From assembly GCF_910589235.1 (NCBI RefSeq), contig NC_060974.1:4757503-4821502 (forward strand): a DNA stretch of 64,000 nucleotides, given 5' to 3'. This document shows, piece after piece, positions 25,751 through 38,944 of the stretch. Under the pieces are notes generated by a model, which was not told the origin of the DNA, made no database searches, and was given only the letters and a program-made list of their open reading frames with translations. Position 1 is the stretch's first letter, and every line of letters begins with the position of its first letter. Source of the stretch: Vespa crabro. Taxonomy: Eukaryota; Arthropoda; Insecta; Hymenoptera; Vespidae. Both the position numbers and the translations under genes were made by a program.

Positions 25751-26654
25751 AAGAGGAGAGATGATGGGGAAGGTTTGAGGAGAGAGGAGAGCTAAAAACA
25801 TGACCGTGATGGTTAGAATGGTAGAGGGAGAAGAGAGGAGAAGGAAAGACTGAATGAAGAGAGGGAGAGAAACGTTTGAATAGGAGAGGGAAGAATGGTT
25901 GTGTGTCGAAGAAGTAAGGTTCGCCCGTAAAGTTTGGCCATGAGATAGAGACCGTAATCGTGTGCGGCGCGCGTAACGATCTTAGGCGAGGATTAGAGGA
26001 GAGCGCGGCGGAGGAAAATGAACGGCAGTGGCAATGGTGGGGTGTGCAAACGGTAAGGGGACCGGAGGGGAGAGGGCCGATGGCAAATAGTTGAAGAGGG
26101 GTGAAAGAAAAGGAAGGGAAGTGGTGGGGGCGAAAGGTGCAGGGCGAACCGCGTTAACGGCCTCCCACATCGTGGATCGTCGTCGTCGTCATTCTTCTTT
26201 GAGTCTTTGCGTGACGCTCGTGGCTACGGCAAACTCTTCCTTTATTAGAATCAATTCAACGCAAAAAAGAAAGATATAAAAGAAGAAAACTCTTTCGACC
26301 TCATAAATAGTAATCTTTTATTCTTCGATATTCTTCGACTTTCTCCCGTTGTGTTCTATTATTTTAAATACATTCGCATTTGCCGACGTCTCTCTATCTT
26401 ATTCTATTTTACTAATATTAAATTTAGCTTACGAAACGAGCTGGGACGAGACGCTTACTCGCATATACGCGCGCATACATATTCATAAAAAGGGAAAACT
26501 AACGTGCGCGTGCGTATTCATCGGTCTATCGTCTACGCAAGTACACGTGCTGTCTGGCTATTTATCATCTTGCATACCATTTTGATTTAGGAGCGCTTAG
26601 AAAGTGAAAACGAAAAGTTTGAAGGAAGTTTAAGTCGTAAAGAAGATCCCATCC
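21274..26654. other. Intergenic region between divergent Atg13 and SLC36
   Basis: Atg13 reads left and SLC36 reads right, so this 5.4-kb stretch must hold both 5' regions. Visible: a CCAAT at about 21831, GA runs at 23006-23033 and 25709-25747, a CT run at about 23742-23767, and TA runs near 22460 and 23480. The part from 25.7 to 26.1 kb is G/A-rich on the plus strand. No coding region is recognised. Confidence 0.6.
25709..25747. repeat. (GA)n microsatellite upstream of SLC36
   Basis: About 19 GA units followed by a long purine-rich stretch to about 26.1 kb. GA arrays of this kind can bind GAGA-factor-type proteins in insects. Confidence 0.9.
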
Positions 26655-26854
26655 CAGAGAGAGAGAGAGAGAGAGAGAGAGGAATAAGCTGAAAAAGAAG
26701 CGTACGCGGAAAGCGCACGCAGAAAAGCTCACGCGGAAAAGCGCACGCGCATAAAAAGTAAATACAAGTGTATATTTATTCAGGTTATTATTCATTGAGA
26801 AAAGTCAAGGATAGTCGAAGATATACGGAGTACGTTCCGTACGTTTTCGGGAAG
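26655..26854 (+). promoter_or_regulatory. Proximal promoter and 5' leader of SLC36 (predicted)
   Basis: In order: a GA run (26658-26681); four tandem copies of a 12-14-bp unit close to GCGCACGCGGAAAA (26700-26752); a TATA-like CATAAAAAG (26750-26758); a pyrimidine-CA stretch near 26780 that could serve as initiator; then a short leader to the ATG at 26855. The order fits a compact promoter, but the transcription start is inferred. Confidence 0.4.
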
Positions 26855-29131
26855 ATGTCGCACAAGATACAAAAACAAAGCGCACCACCTGTACATGGGG
26901 GCAAATTTCAGGTGAGTAGATATTTATTTTCTTTCTTCTTTGTATTTTTACGCTTCCGCGTTCTCGCGCTAAATTTAGCCGGACTTGAGCGTTACTTTTT
27001 TTAACTTTCATTAAACAGCGTTGCGTAATGGGAAGACGCGAACGAACGGAACAAGTGGAGAAAAAGAAGCGATCGATTTACAATAGATAAAAGAGCTCTT
27101 TGTCGATTCGCTTCCGACATTTTAAACTCGTTCGTTGGTAATTAAAAGAAAGAGATAATATCTTCAGATAAATAAATAAATTCTTTTAAATAGTCGTTAT
27201 CTTGGATCGTCCGTCAGTACTATTCAAAGAAATATTGCGTCTAAAGTTTTGTACCTATATAATGTCATAAAAATAACAACTTTTTTCTATTGTTTATATA
27301 GTACGTTTAACGCCAAGTGATTATTCGATAAAAATGATTTTTTTTTCTCTATCACATCGATGTCACGCGATTATCGCTATTGACTCAATCAGTAGAAATA
27401 TTTCTTACCTGGTTCAATGATGACGGCCACGTGACATTGATAAAAACGTCGATACGTGAAAAATAAGTTTTTGTTTAAAAGAAAAGTAATTTATCATCGA
27501 TCTGTAAAATTTTGAATTTCGTATGAATCTGAGGAAATCGGCAGAGGCAATTTTGCACACCGATGTAATATATCCCATTTGAGATTCAGAGACTGTCGTT
27601 TGATAGTATATTTCGCAAATCGGTGACATTTTTGCGCAATCTCTCTTGGTTTCTTTTTGGTTAGAGCGTAACTATTCGTCGTATCGTCGATAATAAATTC
27701 GCCCATGCGTTAATAAATCGTATTACCGGGTGCCAATAATCGCGACAAAATTGCCAATAATCGGGGCAGCCAATTTATTAAGGCGAAATATCATTTTTCT
27801 AATCGAACGTCGCAGATATTCGTAACGATAAAAATCGAGAAATTTTCTTTTCGTCGAGACATAAAGACAAATCGATCGCGCATTAAAAACAAATTACGAT
27901 TATTCCTTTAAGATTCGGTACAACCATTATCTCTTACTTTTTATCACGAAAGTATACGTAATCGATCGATACGATTACGATTTTATCGTTATGTCTATCG
28001 ATGAATCAAACATTTCTCTTTGATAAGAAATTATCTACATACGACAATCCCCTTTTCATCTAGTCTTTTTAACTTTTGAAATAATCGCTTAATCGTATTG
28101 AAAAAGTATTCATCCTGTTTCGCCCGTTTATCGCAACTTCCTTGCGGTTTCTTTCTTCCTAGAAAGAATATCTTTTTTTCCTTTTCCTTCCTTTTTTCCT
28201 TCTTTTTTTTCCCTTCGAAACAGCAATTCCTGCGTCCTATTAAAAATGTAAAACTCTTAATAGCGATCTCATAGCGATAGTCTTCGGATCAGGACCAAAG
28301 ATTATTATTTGGATATGTTCCAAGATACTTTTCTTTAATAAATGAATTATTGATTTATCGAGCACGTGGATAGGGGGCACATGAGACGTTTACGTAGATT
28401 CATACGTACGATAAAGAATTAATTGACGACCGAACGGAAATAAAACTTTTGGAGAAAGTAGGAAAGTATAGGAGGAGACGTAGTAGAGAATGGAAGAAGA
28501 TCGGCGAAGGACTTTGCCTTTAGCCAAGATCTCTTCTTAAGCCGTTTGCCATTTTCTCGAGTACCTCGGCTGTCCGGCGTTTTTTCTTTCGCGGCGCAAG
28601 TAGCAGTCGTTTTAGAACCGGTTCGACCGAATTCGAGCGGGGCGAGATTGAGAGAGAGAGAGAGAGAGAGCGCGCGCTTAGGACCTAGGTCGATCGTTTG
28701 GCACGATGATGACGTGTCAACGAATATGTAACGTACGTAATGTAATGCAATAATGACAAAGTATATTTATATGTAAATGCATGTACATGCATGTACGCCG
28801 TCCATCCATCGATACATAGAAACACGTATACATACATACATCGCGACGAAGAGTACACGGCGGCTACATAGCCACGTCATGGAAATTTTCTCGTCGATGC
28901 TTTCCCCCTATCTTTTGTATTTCTTTTTCTTTTACCTTACTGCCTCTGTCCGTCTTTTTTCTTGCTCTCTTAGGAAGGCGCACCTTCGGTTCCCCCTTCG
29001 CACCTTTATCACCACTCCTTTCTCCCCCTTCTTTCCGTCCGATCGCCAATGCCTGAACTTTGCTACTCGTTTCTCCCCTCTTTCCCAATGATATTTGTCC
29101 CTACCCTTCAGCTACCATACCTCTCTCTCTC

Positions 29132-29182
<51 letters not shown>

Positions 29183-31513
29183 CAAGCTGTGCGATTCTTT
29201 TAGCATGACGCCGTCCTATTATACGCAGTATTTTGTCTTTTTCGCGCTTTACTTCCGTCAAGATATTTACATAATTATCCATCATAGGACAACGATGATG
29301 GTCATTATCCGTTCCTTCCGAGATGAAATTTTCTATCGCAAAATTTATTTAGACGGAACGACGAGTTTTTCTTTCGAAAGAAAATAAGAGAATGAAATAA
29401 TCGATTTTGACGTCGTCGATGAGAAATGTATCATCGTCCGTACCTTCTTCTATATGTATATATATATATATATATATATACACGTATATGCGAACTAAGT
29501 TGGGAAAGGAATGAAAGTAATGTAGAGAAAGAATAGCCAAGTGGAATAATGAATCGTCATAGCCAGAGACGAGACGCGACGTAACGATTTACCGTTACTC
29601 CGTATCGCACGAAATCGACCGGAAGAAAGAGAGATACGAGATTGGAAAGGGTTCACCGTTCGCGGAGAAATCACGCGAAACGACCGGTACGATGTTTCTA
29701 CCACCACTCGATGTCTAATAGTTGGAAGGGGTGTGTAGTTGGATGAAAAGGGATGGACGTTCCTCCTCGATGAGGCCAAAACACGCGAGCGGATTAAGAA
29801 GGTCAATGCTGTTGCCAACCAGTTCACCGTGATCCACGTCGTTCGAATAAGTGCCGGCGAACGCGCACGCTCGTAATTCAGGGGCAAAGGAGAAACGTGC
29901 TTTCCTCCCACGCGCATCCCGCATGTTCACGCCAGCGTAAATCGCACGCGGTCAACCGCGTCGGAGGGCGAGAGACGAGATGATATGAGGATGTGACGTT
30001 ATTCGCAGATTCGTTAATTGTCATCGCGCCGGATGACGCCGGTAACACGACGCATTAATCTCGGTCGCTCGCAATCGACTTCGTCCCGTTCGTGTTTTGT
30101 CCAATCGCTTTCAATTCGTACAACCCTACAACCAAAGGACGCTTCCACCACCTTTGATCCCTATAATTTCTTTTAATCGAGAGACCTATATACTAAAAGA
30201 GTCACTCGATTGATAAGACCTAGTCGCGTTTCTTAAAGCGAAACTGGTCCTTGTTCTCGCAATTACGGTACGACTCGAATCAATAACGAAATTGCGCTTT
30301 GAGAAGGATTTAGAATCGAGTGACGGTCCACTCTTAATTCGTCGATCAAATTGATCCCGTGCGATTGTTTATCTCTATTTTTCTCTCTATCTTTAACTCT
30401 CTTCGAAGAATTCTCTCCCAATTAGACCAGAGACGAGCGAGTCCTATTACGAGCAGATATCCTGTTTATATGTATATATATATATATATTCGTAGTTTGA
30501 ATTTGAAAGAGTCGCGTCGCTCGATAACCCTCTCTACTCGAAGGGATATCGTTATTCGAGCACGAGTTTCCCCGCTTTATCTTTGAAAGTCACGCACGTT
30601 TTACTGCGAGAGAAACCTATCCGGATAAATATTATATCTATGACGGAATTAATGACTCTTTTGGCTCTCTTTGAGGCTAATCACTCACATTCACGTTTGA
30701 TTCACTCGAATCTCGGCTCACTGCTACTTCCAATATTCCTTCCGTTCGTTCAGGGATTTCTGAGAAATTAGTATAAAATTATCAATAAAGTATCGTTATA
30801 GACGAACGTACGGTATTGGAAAATTTTATATCGATGTCTTATCGATGTCTTGCACGTGTCTACGAGGATATAATTGTCTTTTCATCGTGAGACACAGAAA
30901 CTGGTTATTTTCCCGATGAAAGTTCATAAAGCTTATCTTGCGGCGATTGCATGACCGTTAACGTGTAAGATAATGTGTCGACCGTGAAAGTATGTTATAT
31001 AACATGATTCGCGGGGGAGAATGGAGATATCCTTTCTATCACTCTTTTACTTTAGAAGGAGCCGGATATAAAAACGACAATGCGTAAACAAAATATTACG
31101 ATTGTGATAGGGTATATCGGAATATAGATAATCGTTTCTTGGAAGAAGGAGGCTTCTCTTCGATCGTTCCTCTTATGTTAAAACGACACGTTGTACCTTG
31201 CTACTTCTTTGCCAAGGCGCCGCGTCGTACGCTCTAAATAGATTCGGCAAAAGATTCGAGCCGTGCGTTGTCCGGCGCCACTCGGCGCCATATCCTATCT
31301 CTATCGTAGTACGATATCACCGCATAAAAGCGGAAAGATCACGCGACAAGATACAACTCGGTTGTATTTTTCCCTTGGAAAAATTGCAGCTATCCGAGAA
31401 AAGTTATGACGTTATCGTGGAGATTATTCTTCGTACGTTTCCATTAGTAACGTAAAAGAAACGAGCTCGGGCTGACGATCGAAAATAAAGATCGACGTGG
31501 GCGATGACACCTG

Positions 31514-31548
<35 letters not shown>

Positions 31549-31571
31549 TACGCGTTAGATCTTAGAAAAGA

Positions 31572-31602
<31 letters not shown>

Positions 31603-32585
31603 AGAGGTAGTTTTATTTTTGCATAGAAGGAATCCGGGGACAAAGGGGAAACGATTCTAAATGGATGGTCAAACGTCGAGAAGTGATTCAATGCGCTCGA
31701 TAGCAAAGCCAATTCCCTGGAGTTTTCGTTAGCGATCTCACAGATGGTTGGCAGGGAGAGAGAGAGAGAGAGAGAGCATAGACGCTTACTCACGTGAAGT
31801 AGACACGCGTCTATTTGTTCTTCCTATTTTCGTTCGTCGTATATAAAGAGTCGTTCCGTCCTCGGGACATTGCCGAAAGATTTGGCAACGATCCGCGCTT
31901 TTCTACGTCGCGGTTACGGGTCCGCACAAACGATCATCTCGGTTAGAGAAAGAGAATCTAGACAACGGTCATCGAGGAGGGCCATCGGATCGACGCGTTC
32001 ACGCTCCTCATTCATTTTTATCGTCGTTTAACGATCGTCCTGCGGGTCGATTGTTTTTAATTCAAAAAGAAATATGTTCTTCCTTTGGCGGCGATTCCCC
32101 GAAAGGATATACAGATCGCGACAGTGGATCGAAGAAAGACCGAAATTCCAAGCTATTTCGCGGGCATACTTTTGATTCTAGCTCAAAGTCTCGAGTCGCG
32201 AGTGAGAGTAAAAGTATAGATAGCAGTGCGTCTTCGCCGTTTCGAGACGCGTTTTCGGTCCGCGCTTCGAGCCAGATCGAGCAAAAAATATTGAGAGAAG
32301 ACCGAGGCTAAAGGGGGAAGACCTAGGAGACGAAGCTAAAATGGGAAATACGGATAGCGTGCACGACGTGGAGATGAGTTCTCTCTCCATGACATCGAGC
32401 AACGATCGATCTCGAATTAGGGTGAATAACGAGCGAAACATTTATATAGGCGTCCTTTAGAGATAGTTCGATGATAGATATTGGCGCCTTTCAACGATAA
32501 TAATATCGAATAGGTCGCGTCGATGAACGCGGTACGAAAGGCGGCTCCTGTTTCTCGATTAATTCGCTAACTCTCTCTCTCTCTC

Positions 32586-32646
<61 letters not shown>

Positions 32647-34407
32647 CTTTCGTAATCAACGATCTCTAACAGAGAGCTTTAGGCGTTAGTTCCCTGCCGC
32701 CTGAAATATTCACCGATGTTCTCGTGTATGTTTTGCTTTCGAAACTCTCGAATCTTGGAATAGCTCGTAGACGGGTCCAACGAACTCGAATCGAGTCGAG
32801 TCGAGTCGAGTCGAGTCGAGTCGAGTTGACCCGGCATTGCATCGTGCGACCAATTGCCGGCTTCGTCGTCGTACTAAACCTTATCCCCCGCGTATTAACA
32901 TTTTTCTAATCGTTCGACGATAAATTTGCCATTTACTCATTTTTATTTATTTATCCATTTTCTTTTTCCTTTTTTTTCTTCTTACAGAGGACGCCCATGC
33001 GCCCGATGATAGCGGAATACGACCCAAAGAAGCACGGTGTGAAAACTGAACTGTCAGACATGATTGTCCTCAAGTAAGTGTTTCCAAGTTGAAGTTACGA
33101 AATCGAACAAGTGGTGGTTCGGTGATAATCGAGAGTTCGATTACGCTATCCGCTACCACGATCGATCATCGCCATTGCTTTATTGCCAAATCCAATTGCT
33201 CCGCGCTCGAGCGAACGTGAGTGACACCCCGAGGATCATATATTGTGCATTGCATCTCGTTATATGTTTATTCTCTCACTCTCTGTGTACCCTTTTTCTT
33301 TTTTATACCTCCTTGTCATTGCATACCGCCTGATCGCTGATGTAAAAAAATCGTTGCGTAACTGCCGCAAGGAACGCTTCCTGATCACGAATCGAGTTGA
33401 ATAGTCGCGAAAATGCGTAAGTTTCGATTTAACTTCGAGTAATGTAGTAGCAATCGCTTCCTTTTTCTTTTTCTCTTCTTCTTCTTCCTTTCTTCTTTTT
33501 CGTCTTTTTTTATCTTTTCTTTTCTTTCCTTTTTTCATAACGCTACGGAAAAAACAGAGAGCGACTGTCCTTTCTCAAATTCGACGACCTCGAAGCGTTT
33601 TGCTCTTTGAATTCTTTGGTCGAATCAAACGGAGCGTTGCGTTCTTGCTGCACCCTTGGCGTCTTTTTCGCGCTCGTACTTAATCTCTCGTTATTATATC
33701 ATTATCAAGCATTAACAAAAACATCGGCAAGTATTGCATCAGGGAATGCGGCCACTTATTGGTTATTATACGTCATGCTTGATCTTTGACACTATCGCGG
33801 CCGTCTAGTTATTGCTACGAAATAATTTATTTTCTTTCTAAGCGATGCGCTTTTCGTTATGCAAATCTATTTCAAACATTTACGTCTTTTCGACCGACCC
33901 ATCGATTTTCTCCTACTTAATATCGTCATATTCAGCGTCATATAGGATATTTATTCTTCGATCCTGTGGTACGTTTTATGTATACGCGTTGAAAGATGGC
34001 CCGAAGGATGCCAGCTAGAACAAAAATAGCATTATGCTGCGGGAGTGATGAAATTATATTGCTCGCGTAAATGGGAGGGTGCAGCAGAGGAAATTGTCCC
34101 GAGATTTTTTCCTCATGAATCAGGAATGCTTCGTGTTGAGGTCATGCGGTATGCAAATCGAAGAACGAAATAGTCTAATTTTAAAGGATAAACGATCTGT
34201 CTTTACTGTATAATATGTGCATTTATATGATTCCAGACTCGTGTATAAACTCCGGGCATATATTCGGGCTCGAACAAAGTGTGCTCTGCGAGTAACAAAA
34301 GAGAGAAAGATAGATAAGACGATATCATTCGATTGCATCGCAGTTGTATATATATATATATATATACGTATACATATACGTATACATATACATACATACA
34401 TACATAC

Positions 34408-34460
<53 letters not shown>

Positions 34461-34713
34461 CAAAAAAAAATGCAAAACAAAATCATCGAACGTCTCTCAT
34501 TGTCCGATGAGCAGACAATGAAAAAAAACGAACGGTTGTGTGCAGACATCCGCGTAAACGCGACCGCGACGCGAAATGACACGACGTACCGACGAAAGAC
34601 AGATAATACGGACAAAGTCGACATGGACGTGTTAATTTTGAATTTTCAAGCACGTAAAGTCAAAAAAGAGATAAATAGACAGAGAGAAATAGCGCGAAAG
34701 AGGGAGACGGAGC

Positions 34714-34775
<62 letters not shown>

Positions 34776-35352
34776 TAGTGAGAGAGCGAAACGGAAGGGA
34801 AAAAATGAGAAAAGAATGAATTGGCACGAATTATGCAAAATGAGAAAGACAGAAAGAGAGAAAAAGACCATGTGTCGTCGTCGTCGTCATGGAGAGACGG
34901 CGCGTTTTAAAGACGCGGTTTAATCGTTCTCGGCAAAGTCCAGAGAGCAATAGTCAGAAAGCAAAGAAGGCCTGTTTGTCGTCGTACTGCGTCTTGGCGC
35001 TGGGTTGCGTCTTTTGCGATGCAGTGCGGTGGTGGCAGCTTCCTCTGAGCCTGACCTGACATGCGTTGCGTCCAACAAGGACGTAAGCTCCATTCGGAGC
35101 TTTCTCGAGACAGAAAGCTTCGGACGACTACGAAGAGAAACTACCGCACGCACCTTAATGGGTACCTATATACCTATACACACCTCTATCTATTTTTACA
35201 TGATTTTTTATATACAATTTTTTTACACGAATCGTCTCTCTTTACCTTCGCCCTGCCAACAACGGCCGCGCCGTTCTCTATGCGCGTACGAGATTTCTTT
35301 CGATAGGAAGGAAGGTTTAGAAGGAAAGTAGAGATGGAGAGCGAGAGAGCGC

Positions 35353-35383
<31 letters not shown>

Positions 35384-35386
35384 AGG

Positions 35387-35424
<38 letters not shown>

Positions 35425-37849
35425 GAGAGAGAAAGGGCGCGACGCGCCGATATCGAATCTCTGTATACTCGCAACATTCATCGACTTTCATTCATCAACG
35501 TTCGTAGCTCGCTCTCGTTCGTCATTGAAAAGAGAGATCAAGTTCAATTCGCGATAGAATGTTCCTCTCGCTTTTATCTGATATGTTTTCTTTTTCATTA
35601 TATCCATCGACTATTTTTTTCCATTACGTTTCGCATAAAATTTGTAAAAAATCCTCGTCGCGAACCTTCGGTTTCATTCTCCGAGCATTTATTTCTTTTT
35701 TCACAGCTTTCGCTCTTTCGTCGAATCCCCCTTCACATATATTACTCTATCGCTATCCATTTTAGACTTCTTCGTCCTTTTCATTAGTTAATACATACAC
35801 ACGTACAAGCATGCTTGCGTGGGTTTGTATTCTTTGTTTCTCTTATATGTCCTTTGCTTTTTTTGCCTCTCCTCGTCTTCATTCTCCTTTTCTTTATTCT
35901 CCGACTCCCACACCTTTTTCTTTTTTGACTCCTTTTTCTTTGCAACAATGAGAAACAGTCATAGACGCGAATCCTAAAAGGTATTTATATGGAAAAAGAA
36001 AAAACGAAACGAATAGAGAGAGACTTTTGAGAAAAAAGGAAAACGCAACGTTCCTCACCCTTCTTCGCACAAGCTTTGTCGTGTTATCGCGGAATAAAAG
36101 AGAACAACTTCCTTTTTCCATGCGCATAATACCTATGTGTATACCTAGATATATAATCATACGTACATATATATGTATGTACGTGTATGCATATTTAAAG
36201 ATGTAGATTCGATACGACAGATCGAAGACTTTCTTCCTAGAATCCGGGCTAACGTTCGCGGTTTTACAGATACAAGTGCGAGAAAAATGATGTACCGATC
36301 ACCGTGACGAACGGATCGACTTTGCCTCTCGTGGAACGTCAAAACGACGAAGAAGCAGCACTTTACGATCCATTCGAGCATCGAAAATTGGCTCATCCTA
36401 CCTCGGATTTAGATACGCTGATACATCTGCTCAAAGGAAGTCTCGGTACTGGCATACTGGCTATGCCATTGGCATTCCGAAATGCTGGTCTCGTTTTCGG
36501 TCTTTTTGCGACTTTCTTCATCGGCGCCATTTGCACTTATTGCGTACACATATTGGTCAAATGCGCCCACGATCTTTGTAGAAGGACGCAGACCCCGAGT
36601 TTGGGATTCGCTGATGTCGCCGAGACGGCCTTTCTCGTTGGTCCGGAAAGCGTACAAAAGTATGCTCGGCTGGCCAAGTGAGACTTTATTTCATTTTTCC
36701 TTCCTCCTCGTTTCTTCCGACTTGGTTAGAAAATATTAATATCTTTTCTTCCTTCAGGGCCACCATCAACTGTTTCCTAGTGATCGATCTGATCGGTTGT
36801 TGCTGCGTATATATCGTATTTATTGCGACGAATCTCGAAGAGGTGGTAACTTATTACACGAAAATGGGCGAGGATTGGGAAGCGGTTGATCGTTTGAGAT
36901 TATACATGGCCGCTCTTTTACCATTCCTCATTGTCTTTTCTCTCGTGAGAAATCTCAAGTACCTGGCCCCATTTTCAATGCTTGCCAACATATTGATCGC
37001 TACAGGAATGGGCATAACTTTCTATTACATTTTTACCGATCTACCAACGATCAGCGATGTGCCAAACTTTTCGAGCTGGGCTCAACTTCCCCTGTTTTTC
37101 GGTACAGCGATCTTCGCTCTCGAGGGCATCGGCGTCGTAAGTATTACAAATTTACAGTTCTTACGTCTTAATATTAAACGCAATTTCGCTTTTGCAAATT
37201 TTCATCTGTGCGCTTTGATTTTCCTTTTTTTTTTTTTTTTTTTTTCTTTTTTCTACAGGTAATGCCCTTGGAGAACAACATGAAAACGCCGACCCATTTC
37301 ATCGGTTGTCCCGGAGTCCTAAATACCGGCATGTTCTGCGTCGTCTTACTTTACAGCACCGTCGGTTTCTTTGGTTATTGGAAATACGGCGAGCTAACGG
37401 CCGCTTCGATCACCTTGAATCCGCCACAGGATGAGATACTTGCACAATCGGCGAAGATCATGATCGCCATTGCGATATTCTTTACTTATGGCTTGCAATT
37501 CTACGTACCGATGGAAATCATTTGGAAAAATATCAGGCATTACTTTGGCTCGAGAAAGATTATGGCCGAATATTCCCTTCGCATATTTTTGGTTATATTC
37601 ACGGTGTCCGTTGCTATCGCAATGCCAACCCTCGGCCCATTCATCTCGCTGGTAGGTGCGGTTTGTCTATCGACTCTTGGAATGATGTTCCCGTCGGTCA
37701 TAGAATTGGTAACAGTTTGGGAACAAGACGACGGCCTTGGTAAATACAAGTGGAGACTTTGGAAGAATATTGCCATCATTTCGTTCGGCGTGCTTGGCTT
37801 TCTAACCGGCTCTTACGTCAGTATCAAGGAGATCATCGAGCAAAAGTGA
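26855..37849 (+). CDS. Proton-coupled amino acid transporter, SLC36/PAT family, complete
   Basis: SLC36 proteins co-transport protons and small amino acids at the plasma membrane or lysosome. Insect members such as Pathetic feed amino acid signals to TORC1. Exons: 26855-26911, 32988-33073, 36270-36677, 36758-37136, 37259-37849. They join in frame to 506 residues. A hydrophilic N-terminus of about 90 residues is followed by the amino-acid/auxin permease fold. TM1 carries the conserved LLKGSLGTGILAMPLAFRNAG. Later segments include INCFLVIDLIGCCCVYIVFIATNLE, LVRNLKYLAPFSMLANILIATGMGI, APL-like FFGTAIFALEGIGV then MPLENNM, and the C-terminal LWKNIAIISFGVLGFLTGSYVSIKEII. I infer about 11 membrane segments and no signal peptide. 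Introns 1 (6.1 kb) and 2 (3.2 kb) are long and repeat-rich, while introns 3 and 4 are short. I do not assign a Drosophila orthologue because the insect family has several close members. Confidence 0.95.
32341..32421 (+). CDS. Candidate alternative first coding exon of SLC36
   Basis: An ATG in good context (GCTAAAATGG) opens 27 codons, beginning MGNTDSVHDVEMSSL, and ends at a donor GTGAAT with no spare base. That is the phase required by the exon at 32988. The result would be a transporter with a different, Ser/Asp-rich cytosolic N-terminus in place of the 19 residues from 26855. The donor is only moderate and no transcript is known to me. Confidence 0.4.
32587..32646. repeat. (TA)n microsatellite
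   Basis: About 60 bp of TA with one G interruption in SLC36 intron 1, directly after a short CT run. Confidence 0.93.
32785..32826. repeat. GAGTC pentamer repeat
   Basis: About seven head-to-tail GAGTC units (TCGAGTCGAG...) in SLC36 intron 1, about 160 bp upstream of the acceptor for exon 2. Confidence 0.88.
34349..34455. repeat. Compound microsatellite (TA)n(CATA)n(TG)n
   Basis: TA units, then TATACG and CATA units, then about 17 TG units ending near 34455, in SLC36 intron 2. Confidence 0.9.
34713..34773. repeat. (GA)n microsatellite
   Basis: About 60 bp of GA with one AA interruption, in SLC36 intron 2. Confidence 0.93.
35345..35418. repeat. GA run with embedded GGGA units
   Basis: GA dinucleotides flank a (GGGA)n core at about 35377-35392. 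The core fits the four-run G-quadruplex pattern on the plus (transcribed RNA-like) strand. Confidence 0.9.
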
Positions 37850-38944
37850 AAAGCAGATTTGGCAAGACGAGGAGCAGCGATGCGACCGAATTAACGATCC
37901 TCCGTTGCGTATTACGGAACGCCCGGTATGTTGTTGTGCTTAACCTCGCTCGCTCGCGAACGCAACTGCGATCACCTCGTCCGCTCGCGTCCCCACTTCC
38001 CGGAAGGAGAAAGAAGAAGAAGGCCGCGTAGAAAGACGTCCGAAAAGGACAAGTAAATAGCGAGCACGAGTACGAGTTGCTTATACTTTTCTCTTTACTA
38101 TCACGATCTCCGATAGATAGATATCGATGATCGTATTGACGATGAGGACGCAATCAAATCCCCGCCCCCCCCCTTCCGCTTTCACTTTTATTCCTTTTTT
38201 CTTATTAAGTTGTGCTAGATATCATTCGAGAACGCCGTCGTACAATACACGTCGTATATAATAATAGTTCATCTCGTTAATTACGACTTCAAACCAACGA
38301 CATTTTATTACTACGACAATCGGGCTTCGACGAAGGGCGTTCGACGGGAAGCCAACGATCAATGCGATTGTGCCAATTGTAAAAAAGCAACAGTGAGATT
38401 ATGAGTCTTCGACTGTAATTGTAGGACGGATCTTTTAGAAATTTTTCGTTGATTATTTGTACGGCAAATTAATTTGTACGCGCTCAAGTTTTGATCATAA
38501 TCACGCGGATTATATTTAAAATGTCTTTTATATCTTCCTCTTGACGTAAAGTTGATAAACCTTACAATTACTATACTTATATATTCGTTGAAAATCGCAG
38601 ATGCGATGCAGAGTAAATTACGAGTAAAAGGGAAATTCGTTTGCCGCGTTAATGCATATGCTTTGCTCTTACTCTCTTTCGAAAGTTTTTTTGCGTATTT
38701 GAAAGTAGGGGAAAAAAAAGAAGAAAAAGAAAAAAAGAAGGGACGGTGAAGGAGACAGGAAGAGGACGAAATCGATCGTCGCATCGTCATCGACGGAAGC
38801 CACTGATCTGTTCCTAGTGCATGATGCACGAAATCGTACAAAAGATTATCGATTAATTGTAAGATGCGCTAATCAAGACGGCTATAACATTGCCGTCCAA
38901 TGTGCGTTTGCTAGTCCGTCATAATGGAAGTAACGACTAAAACG

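Larger units (their letters stand above)
26912..32987 (+). other. SLC36 intron 1
   Basis: This holds CT/GA tracts (28648-28670, 29121-29180, 31514-31533, 31571-31597, 31758-31778), a TA run at about 29456-29480 and another at 32587-32646, seven GAGTC units at 32785-32826, and a CLEAR-like E-box CCACGTGAC at 27427-27435. The candidate alternative first exon at 32341-32421 lies near its end. No other gene was recognised. Confidence 0.65.
33074..36269 (+). other. SLC36 intron 2
   Basis: This contains a compound TA/CATA/GT repeat (about 34349-34455), long GA runs (34713-34773 and 35345-35418, the latter with GGGA units) and a GTC run near 34872-34887. No gene was recognised. Ser-Leu frames over the GA runs are artefacts. 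Confidence 0.7.
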
